This document shows positions 1 to 4,403 of a DNA stretch of 6,051 nucleotides, piece after piece (within the stretch, counting starts at the first letter, position 1; the number at the start of each line of letters is the position of its first letter). This DNA is from Bacillota bacterium (GTDB lineage: Bacteria; Bacillota; Sulfobacillia; RBS10-35; JAJYVM01): contig JAJYVM010000250.1 in assembly GCA_021792015.1 (NCBI GenBank), positions 1 to 6,051 on the forward strand, written 5' to 3'. Under the pieces are notes generated by a model. That model was not told where the DNA came from, searched no databases, and was given only the letters and a program-made list of their open reading frames with translations. A program made the position numbers and the translations under genes.

Positions 1-4
1 GCGA

Positions 5-616
5 TCACCCCACATTCAGTATGGTCGGCGTTCCGATCAGCCGCGCCAGGGCCGTGGTCTGCGCCATCTGCTCCGCATAGAGCGCAACGGCCAAGGCCTC
101 GTCCAGCCCCGCGCCGAAGGCCACCAGCCCATGGCTCTGCAGCAGGACCGCGCGGCGGCCGGGGGCCGTGCGCAGCACCTCCATGACGGCGGTGGCCATG
201 TCAGGGCTGCCCGGCGCGGCAAGGCGGGCGACGGGCACCTCGCCGCCCACCAGGCTCGCCTCGCCGGCGATCACGGCCGGGACCGGCCGCCCGCAGGCGG
301 CGAAGGCCACCGCATACGGGGAGTGTGTGTGGACGACGGCGCCGACTTCCGGAAGGGCGGCCAGCAGCCCGAGGTGCATCGGCAGCTCGGAGGTGGGGCG
401 CCGCTCCCCGAAGAGGCGTGTGCCGTCCGCATCCACGACCACGATGTCATCCGCGGTCATGTCGGCATACGGGAGGCTGGTCGGCGTCACCGCCACGCGC
501 CCGCCGCCGCAGCGCGCGCTGACGTTGCCCTCGCTGAGGCGCACCAAGCCCTCGCGGTGCATGGCGCGGGCCGTGCGCCAGACGGCGTCGCGGATCGCTG
601 CGTCATCACGCTGCAT
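5..616 (-). CDS. Class II aldolase/adducin family protein (FucA-like fold)
   Basis: This is a 203-residue cytoplasmic enzyme of the zinc-dependent class II aldolase/adducin family, whose members cleave, epimerise, dehydrate or decarboxylate sugar phosphates and related acids. Visible motifs in order are: SEGNVSAR at 28-35 (the Gly-Asn phosphate-binding loop), TPTS at 44-47, RPTSELPMH at 73-81 with E77 in the place of the catalytic glutamate of E. coli FucA, HTH at 96-98 (two zinc ligands) and SHG at 161-163 with H162 as the third. The zinc site therefore looks intact. The length is slightly below FucA (about 215 residues), and the C-terminal tail with FucA's substrate-specific tyrosine is not recognisable, so the substrate cannot be named. 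Fuculose-phosphate aldolase, a 3-oxo-tetronate-phosphate decarboxylase or an MtnB-like dehydratase are all possible. The ATG start leaves a normal N-terminal helix before the GN loop. The only purine-rich site upstream (AGAGAGG, 631-637) is 14 nt away, longer than ideal. The gene is divergent from the transporter at 655 and its stop (TGA) is complete in the window. Confidence 0.93.
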   Translation of the reverse strand: MQRDDAAIRDAVWRTARAMHREGLVRLSEGNVSARCGGGRVAVTPTSLPYADMTADDIVVVDADGTRLFGERRPTSELPMHLGLLAALPEVGAVVHTHSPYAVAFAACGRPVPAVIAGEASLVGGEVPVARLAAPGSPDMATAVMEVLRTAPGRRAVLLQSHGLVAFGAGLDEALAVALYAEQMAQTTALARLIGTPTILNVG

Positions 617-654
617 GGCAGGTCGCCCAGCCTCTCTGGCGGAATGGGGGCCTG
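617..654. promoter_or_regulatory. 38-bp spacer between divergent aldolase and transporter genes
   Basis: Two divergent genes start only 38 bp apart, so neither can have a complete promoter plus leader inside the spacer. At least one promoter must lie within the opposite gene's coding sequence, or the transcripts are nearly leaderless. I see no convincing -10 or -35 boxes. The spacer holds a small imperfect dyad (624-641: arms CGC-c-CAG and CTG-GCG around a CCTCT loop), a GGGGG purine run at 646-650 for the transporter, and AGAGAGG (read on the minus strand, 631-637) for the aldolase. That it is a shared control region is inferred from the geometry. Confidence 0.45.
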
Positions 655-1848
655 GTGAAAGTGAAGCCGCCCGACCGCCTGTGGAGCTCCGCCTTCGCGC
701 GCCTCTGCCTGGTGGGTTTCTGCTACTACGCCTCCGTTTACCTTCTGCTGTCCGTCATGCCCCTCTACCTTGCCCGGGGCGGCCTTGCCGACATCACGAT
801 CGGCGCCCTGCTGAGCCTGATGAACGCCGCGTCGCTGGTGGTGCGGCCCTTCACCGGCTGGCTGAGCGACAGCCATGGGCGCCGGCCGTACATCGCCATC
901 GGTCTGCTCGGCCTCGTGCTCGGCACGGGCGGCCTGCCGTTCATCGGGACGAGCGTGGTCCTGTTCGCCGTGCTGCGGATCGTGCTGGGCCTCGGCTGGG
1001 GCAACCTGACGGCCACGGCCAACACCCTGGCTGGCGAGCTGGTGCCGCCGGGCCGCCGCGGCGAGGCCCTGGGCTACTACACGATGTTCGGCAGCCTGGC
1101 GCTGGCGGCCGGGCCGGCGGCCGGCCTCTACCTGGCCCACGCGCATGGCTACGCCACCGCCTTCTGGGTCGCCACGGCCTTCGCCGCCGCAGGGCTGCTG
1201 CTGACGCTCAGCCTGCCGGAGAGCCGGCGCCCGGAGGCCACGCCCCAGCCCCTGCGGCTCCGGAGCCTGATCAGCGTGCCGGTGCTCGGGCCGGCGGCGC
1301 TGGTCGTCGTGCACGCGCTGATGTATGGAGCGCTGGTGAACTTCCTGCCCCTGCTGGCGGCCAGCCGGTCGTTCGGGGACATCGGCCTGTTCTTCACCAT
1401 CTACGCGGTGCTGCTCCTCGGGCTGCGCAGCGTGGCCGGGCGGCTCTCCGACCGCATCGGCCGGGCGCAGGTGATCGCGCCGGGCCTTTTGTGCGGCGCC
1501 GGCTGCATGTTCCTGCTGGCCATCGCCACCCATCGCTGGGAGATGCTCGCGGGCGCGGTTCTCTTCGCGCTGGCGATGGCGGGCGTGCAGCCGCCGTCGC
1601 AGGCATGGGGGCTGGACCTGGCGGTCGGCGGCCGGCGCGGCACGGCCATGTCCACGGTCGTCATGGCGCAGGACGTGGGCATCGCGGGGAGCGGCCCCGT
1701 GCTCGGCTGGGTGGCCACGCGGGCCGGTCTACCGGCCGCCTTCTGGGTGGCGGGGGCGGCTGGCCTGGCCGGCTTCGTGGGCCTCGCCATCGCCTGGCGG
1801 CTCGGACGGGTGCCGCGCCGGGCGCCGGACCAGGCCGCCGCCAGTTGA
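655..1848 (+). CDS. Major facilitator superfamily transporter, 12 TM
   Basis: This 397-residue inner-membrane protein has the full 12-helix layout of the major facilitator superfamily, which moves small molecules by proton or solute coupling. Hydrophobic segments fall roughly at 15-40, 48-70, 79-99, 101-128, 141-161, 168-188, 205-234, 243-261, 272-291, 296-316, 330-352 and 359-382. The family's motif A is clear between helices 2 and 3 (GWLSDSHGRRP, 68-78) and is repeated in the second half (GRLSDRIGRAQ, 262-272). RIVLGLGWG (108-116) matches motif B, and GSLALAAGPAAG (146-157) resembles motif C, which is typical of exporters. The charged loop GRRGEALGYY (133-142) is common in drug- or metabolite-efflux members. 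Efflux is thus more likely than uptake, but the substrate is unknown. The start is GTG at 655 or GTG at 661. The GGGGG run at 646-650 is 4 nt from the first and 10 nt from the second, so spacing slightly favours the second. It is divergent from the aldolase and convergent with the propeller gene. Confidence 0.93.
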   Translation: MKVKPPDRLWSSAFARLCLVGFCYYASVYLLLSVMPLYLARGGLADITIGALLSLMNAASLVVRPFTGWLSDSHGRRPYIAIGLLGLVLGTGGLPFIGTSVVLFAVLRIVLGLGWGNLTATANTLAGELVPPGRRGEALGYYTMFGSLALAAGPAAGLYLAHAHGYATAFWVATAFAAAGLLLTLSLPESRRPEATPQPLRLRSLISVPVLGPAALVVVHALMYGALVNFLPLLAASRSFGDIGLFFTIYAVLLLGLRSVAGRLSDRIGRAQVIAPGLLCGAGCMFLLAIATHRWEMLAGAVLFALAMAGVQPPSQAWGLDLAVGGRRGTAMSTVVMAQDVGIAGSGPVLGWVATRAGLPAAFWVAGAAGLAGFVGLAIAWRLGRVPRRAPDQAAAS

Positions 1849-1940
1849 CCCACCGGCCTGGACGGCGAAGGCCCACCCGGCAGCGCCGCCGGCTCGCCCA
1901 TAGCCGCCGCCACGTGCACGGGGCATCGGAACCGGTCGCA

Positions 1941-1964
1941 CCGCGACCGCGACGGCGGTCGCGG
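1941..1964. terminator. Perfect 10-bp hairpin in the convergent gap
   Basis: Arms CCGCGACCGC (1941-1950) and GCGGTCGCGG (1955-1964) pair perfectly around a 4-nt GACG loop. It sits between the stop of the transporter (1848) and the stop of the propeller gene, beginning 11 nt past the latter's TAG on the minus strand. No U-run follows on either strand, so it is not a classic intrinsic terminator. Position and strength suggest a tail-less or bidirectional terminator or an mRNA 3'-end stabiliser. An overlapping, mutually exclusive pairing exists (GGTCGC 1934-1939 with GCGACC 1943-1948, loop ACC). Confidence 0.6.
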
Positions 1965-1975
1965 CACAAATCTCC

Positions 1976-3400
1976 CTACGCGCCCGTCGGTGGGGGAAAG
2001 TGCAGCCAGTCGCGCCACATGTCGACGTCCACGCCGTCGGGGTGGTTGAGCTGGCCCGGGCCGGCGCCGGCGATGCCCGTGCCGTACTGCCAGACGATTT
2101 GCTTGCTGGCGCGGTCGATCACCAGCACACGGTTGTTGTCGTCGTCGTTGAGCAGGATGTTGCCGTTGGGGAGTTGCGTGGCGTACGAGGGGTGGTTGAG
2201 CTCGCCCGACCCCGAGGTCACGTAGTACTCCCAGAGCACCCGGCCGGTGCGGGGATCGAACTCGATCACCGAGCCGGGCTTGCCGTAGCCGCACACCAGC
2301 ACGTCGCCGCCGGGCAGCGGCTGCGCATCCGAGACGTAGCCGCCGTGCAGGTCCGGCGCCTCGACGTTCCAGAGCACCTGGCCCGCCGGCGACAGCAGGG
2401 CGATGCGGTCGCCGCTGATGAAGGACATGAGGATGTCGCCGCCCGGCAGCGGCGTGTCGCCGTTGGGGTAGCCGAAGAGGCCGCTCGCGGGGTCGGTCCG
2501 GCAATAGCCCTGCTGCGGCCGGCCCCACTGGCTGATGATCTTGGCGTCGGGCCCGATGACCAGCTCGCGGCAGTTGCGGATGTCCGCCACGATGGTGTTG
2601 CCGTCGGGCAGCAGGTAGGCGTCGTCGGGGTAGTTGAGGTGGGTCGGTCCCCCGCCGAGCTGGCCGGGCACGCCGAAGTGCCACGTCACCTGACGGGTGT
2701 AGTAGTCGATCCTGATGATGGTGCCGCCGTCCTCGTCGTTGGTAACGATGGACCCGCCGTCGGGCGAGAAGAAGGCGTCGTCGCCGCTGGTGCCGTACGA
2801 GCGGGACAGCGCGGTGGTCCGCGGCGCGGGGTAGCGCCACACGATCCGCTTGTCGGGCGTGATTTCGAGGATGCGGTCGTTCTGCTCGTCGGCCACCAGG
2901 ATGGGGTAGGGCAGGGGGCCGCTCCAGGCCGGCGGCGGGTTCTGGGGGCTGAAGCGGACGGGCGGCAGGCCCGCGTTGGCGGCGGCCGAGCCCGTCGCTG
3001 CGCCGGCCTGGCCGGAGGCGGTCGATGCGGCGGCGGCTGAGGCGGTGGCCGATGCGGAAGCTGAGGCGGCGGAATGGACGCGGCCGGTGGCGGAGGCTGT
3101 GGCGAGGGCCGGCCGGCTCGCCCCGCCGGGAGACGTGCTCCCCGGTGCGCAGCCTCCGCTCGCCAGGGCCGCCAGCAGGGCAAGGCCCGCGGCCAGCCCG
3201 TGGTGCCGGGGGCGGCGGGGGCGGGCGGCTGCGGCAGCCGCTGGGGTCACCGGCGCGGCCGAGGCGGACGCGTCCGCGGTTGCGACGGCGGCAGGCGGGA
3301 GGCGCCCGCTGCTGCGTTCCGGGGCCGTCCCGTTGCGTGCGAGCGTGCGGCGTGCGGGCCGCCGGCACGGGCCGGCGGTTGAGCCGTCGCCCAGCGTCAT
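1976..3400 (-). CDS. Secreted six-bladed beta-propeller protein, probable lipoprotein
   Basis: This 474-residue protein carries six repeats of a propeller blade of the PQQ-like/NHL/arylsulfotransferase type, with the pattern LPxGNxLVxD-x-NRVxxxDxxxxIVWxYG. The blades are at about 165-190, 208-242, 258-292, 311-346, 355-392 and 403-440. Inter-blade turns share LN(H/Y)P (residues 255-258, 401-404, 451-454). The first blade lacks its leading LPxGN strand, and the C-terminal LNHPDGVDVD (451-460) could supply it, closing the ring. The N-terminus has an Arg/His cluster (60-67), a hydrophobic stretch (69-80) and ASGGC with Cys84, which fits a relaxed lipobox. A 60-residue Ala/Ser/Thr-rich linker (about 90-144) follows. 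It therefore probably sits on the outer face of the membrane, projected on a flexible stalk. No catalytic residues are recognisable; ligand binding or scaffolding is a guess. The ATG at 3400 has GGGAGGG upstream but puts the signal 68 residues in. An in-frame GTG at 3250 (residue 51) would give an ordinary signal peptide but lacks a ribosome site. Stop TAG. Confidence 0.85.
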   Translation of the reverse strand: MTLGDGSTAGPCRRPARRTLARNGTAPERSSGRLPPAAVATADASASAAPVTPAAAAAARPRRPRHHGLAAGLALLAALASGGCAPGSTSPGGASRPALATASATGRVHSAASASASATASAAAASTASGQAGAATGSAAANAGLPPVRFSPQNPPPAWSGPLPYPILVADEQNDRILEITPDKRIVWRYPAPRTTALSRSYGTSGDDAFFSPDGGSIVTNDEDGGTIIRIDYYTRQVTWHFGVPGQLGGGPTHLNYPDDAYLLPDGNTIVADIRNCRELVIGPDAKIISQWGRPQQGYCRTDPASGLFGYPNGDTPLPGGDILMSFISGDRIALLSPAGQVLWNVEAPDLHGGYVSDAQPLPGGDVLVCGYGKPGSVIEFDPRTGRVLWEYYVTSGSGELNHPSYATQLPNGNILLNDDDNNRVLVIDRASKQIVWQYGTGIAGAGPGQLNHPDGVDVDMWRDWLHFPPPTGA

Positions 3401-3410
3401 GCGGTAACCA

Positions 3411-3417
3411 CCCTCCC
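3411..3417 (-). promoter_or_regulatory. Ribosome binding site of the propeller gene
   Basis: On the minus strand GGGAGGG lies 10 nt before the ATG at 3400. It supports that start over the in-frame GTG at 3250, which has only a C-rich sequence upstream. The spacing is a little long but workable. Confidence 0.55.
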
Positions 3418-3472
3418 GGCCGCAGGCTCCCGCGCGTCCGGGTGCCAGGCGAGCCGACCTGACAATACACGG

Positions 3473-3487
3473 GCGCGGCGGCCGCGC
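3473..3487 (-). other. Short GC hairpin between transglycosylase and propeller genes
   Basis: GCGCG (3473-3477) and CGCGC (3483-3487) can pair across a 5-nt loop, overlapping a 10-bp palindrome GCCGCGCGGC at 3481-3490. It lies about 50 nt past the transglycosylase stop in a 136-bp gap (3401-3536). There is no U-tract. It may attenuate or end transcription from upstream. The only AT-richer patch in this gap is on its propeller side (minus-strand GTGTATTGTCA, about 3461-3471), the most plausible place for a promoter, though no good -10/-35 pair is visible. Confidence 0.25.
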
Positions 3488-3536
3488 GGCAGGCCCTAAC
3501 GGCTGATGGCGGCGGACCGAACGGACCAGGCGCGGG

Positions 3537-4145
3537 CTACGGCGCCTCGGCCGCCCTGGTCTCGGCCTGCAGGTTGGCGGCGTAGCTGCGCAGGACGGCG
3601 GCCACGTATGTCCGGGTCTGGGCGTAGGGCGGGATGCCGCCGTACTTGGCGACCGCGGCCGGGCCCGCGTTGTATGCCGCCAGGGCCAGCACCAGGGGGT
3701 CCAGGCAGAGCCGTTTCGCGCCGGCCACGGGCCGCTGCAGCAGGCAGTCGTGGTACTGGACCTGGTACTGCTTGATCAGCTGGGCGAGATACTGCGCGCC
3801 GCCGAGCAGGTTCTGCATCGGGTTGTTGACGTCCGACACGCCGAGGGACTGGGCCGTGGACGGCATCAGCTGCATCAGGCCGCGGGCGCCCGCGCTGCTG
3901 ACGGCGGCCGGGTTGCCGTTGCTCTCCTGGATCATGACGGCCTCGATCAGGGCGGGGGAGAGGTCGGTGGCCGCAGCCGCCGCGGTCACCTCCGGCGACC
4001 AGATCCCCGTGCCCTGCGACTGGGATGTGGGCTGCGGCAGGTTCCCGGACAGGGCGGCCGCCAGCCAGACCACGGTGCCCACGGCGACCAGGCGGACGCC
4101 CCAGACCAGGCGGAGCCGCCATGCCCGGCGCTGGCGCCAGGTCAT
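3537..4145 (-). CDS. Membrane-anchored lytic transglycosylase (SLT domain, GH23)
   Basis: This 202-residue murein hydrolase should cleave the MurNAc-GlcNAc bond of peptidoglycan outside the membrane, forming 1,6-anhydro ends. An Arg-rich N-terminus (4-12) precedes a hydrophobic helix (about 13-32), a signal anchor or signal peptide without a clear cleavage site. After a short polar linker the SLT domain runs from about 50 to 192: ALIEAVMIQESNGNP with catalytic Glu74, GARGLMQLMP (87-95) and AYNAGP (157-162) are the three family signatures. Between the helix ending KQYQ (about 128) and LALAAYNAGP lies an extra segment of about 20 residues with the protein's only two cysteines (C134, C147), probably a disulfide-closed loop. 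The protein has no LysM or other wall-binding domain. The ATG at 4145 has no Shine-Dalgarno at normal distance; a CTG at 4160 does. It is co-directional with the propeller (136 bp) and the M81 gene (258 bp). Stop TAG. Confidence 0.93.
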   Translation of the reverse strand: MTWRQRRAWRLRLVWGVRLVAVGTVVWLAAALSGNLPQPTSQSQGTGIWSPEVTAAAAATDLSPALIEAVMIQESNGNPAAVSSAGARGLMQLMPSTAQSLGVSDVNNPMQNLLGGAQYLAQLIKQYQVQYHDCLLQRPVAGAKRLCLDPLVLALAAYNAGPAAVAKYGGIPPYAQTRTYVAAVLRSYAANLQAETRAAEAP

Positions 4146-4167
4146 CCGGAGCCGGCGCAGCCTGCAC

Positions 4168-4173
4168 CCCTCC
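4168..4173 (-). promoter_or_regulatory. Shine-Dalgarno site that challenges the transglycosylase start
   Basis: The only strong purine site upstream of the transglycosylase on the minus strand is GGAGGG. It is 22 nt from the ATG at 4145 but exactly 7 nt from an in-frame CTG at 4158-4160, which would add five residues (M-R-R-L-R). A GTG directly after the site (4165-4167) is out of frame. An in-frame TAG at 4182-4184 bounds the possible extension. This may be a rare CTG start, or the ATG may be read with weak Shine-Dalgarno help. Confidence 0.4.
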
Positions 4174-4211
4174 GCCGGCTTCTATGCCAGCGGCGCATGG
4201 CGGGATGACCG

Positions 4212-4232
4212 CATCCGCAATCGGATCGGATG
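4212..4232. repeat. Inverted repeat CATCCG/CGGATG upstream of the transglycosylase gene
   Basis: CATCCG (4212-4217) and CGGATG (4227-4232) form a 6-bp dyad with a 9-nt spacer; a nested alternative pairs ATCCG (4213-4217) with CGGAT (4222-4226). The same hexamer recurs as CATCCG at 4276-4281 and CGGATG at 4310-4315. It lies 67-87 bp upstream of the transglycosylase ATG, a reasonable place for an operator, but no bound regulator is known. Confidence 0.3.
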
Positions 4233-4272
4233 GGCCGGGGGGCAGGGCGGGCCTGCCGCGCCGCGTGTGCGA

Positions 4273-4302
4273 CCCCATCCGCGTGCGGGCCATCGGGGTG
4301 CG
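4273..4302. repeat. Imperfect 15-bp tandem repeat
   Basis: Two adjacent 15-bp units (4273-4287 and 4288-4302) share the core CCATC and the end GTGCG on the plus strand. A partial third GTGCG lies at 4266-4270. The region is non-coding, within the 258-bp gap between the M81 and transglycosylase genes. Two units are too few to call it functional. Confidence 0.3.
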
Positions 4303-4314
4303 CGCCGGCCGGAT

Positions 4315-4347
4315 GCGGCTGCGCCCGCCGAAGGCGGAGGCAGCCGC
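4315..4347 (-). terminator. Compound GC-rich hairpin downstream of the M81 gene
   Basis: The outer arms GCGGCTGC and GCAGCCGC (4315-4322 and 4340-4347) pair perfectly over 8 bp. Inside them CCGCC (4325-4329) and GGCGG (4333-4337) pair around a 3-nt loop, separated by a two-position junction (a C-C mismatch and, in minus-strand RNA, a U-G wobble). The result is a 33-nt rod of about 14 pairs, 57 nt past the M81 stop and 170 bp before the transglycosylase ATG. No U-run follows, so a tail-less terminator or RNA-stability element is inferred from position and stem strength only. Confidence 0.45.
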
Positions 4348-4365
4348 CTGGCCGGTCCTGATCCG

Positions 4366-4380
4366 GGCTCGCTTCGAGCC
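4366..4380 (-). other. Small hairpin just after the M81 stop codon
   Basis: GGCTCG (4366-4371) and CGAGCC (4375-4380) pair perfectly around a 3-nt loop, 23 nt downstream of the M81 stop on the minus strand. No U-tract follows. Together with the larger rod at 4315-4347 it makes a double-hairpin 3' end for the M81 transcript. Confidence 0.35.
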
Positions 4381-4403
4381 TCCCGACGCCCCAGCCCGCC
4401 GGC

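Noticed and set aside
168..2225. Very long plus-strand open frame (685 codons) spanning the aldolase, the transporter and the propeller end
   Set aside because: It crosses three genes with clear family motifs, is rich in Arg, Ala, Pro and Gly, and has no domain. It is an artefact of stop-poor GC-rich DNA.
2000..3040. Plus-strand frame opposite the propeller with periodic HQHV/VVEV segments
   Set aside because: The periodicity only mirrors the propeller blades read from the opposite strand.
1401..3470. 689-codon minus-strand open frame over the transporter and propeller genes
   Set aside because: Its composition is Arg/Pro-rich and low in complexity, it runs antisense to the transporter and out of frame with the propeller, and no motif is seen.
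3455..3472. Minus-strand TTGTCA as a -35 box for the propeller gene
   Set aside because: Five of six consensus bases match, but nothing like a -10 box lies 16-18 bp downstream.
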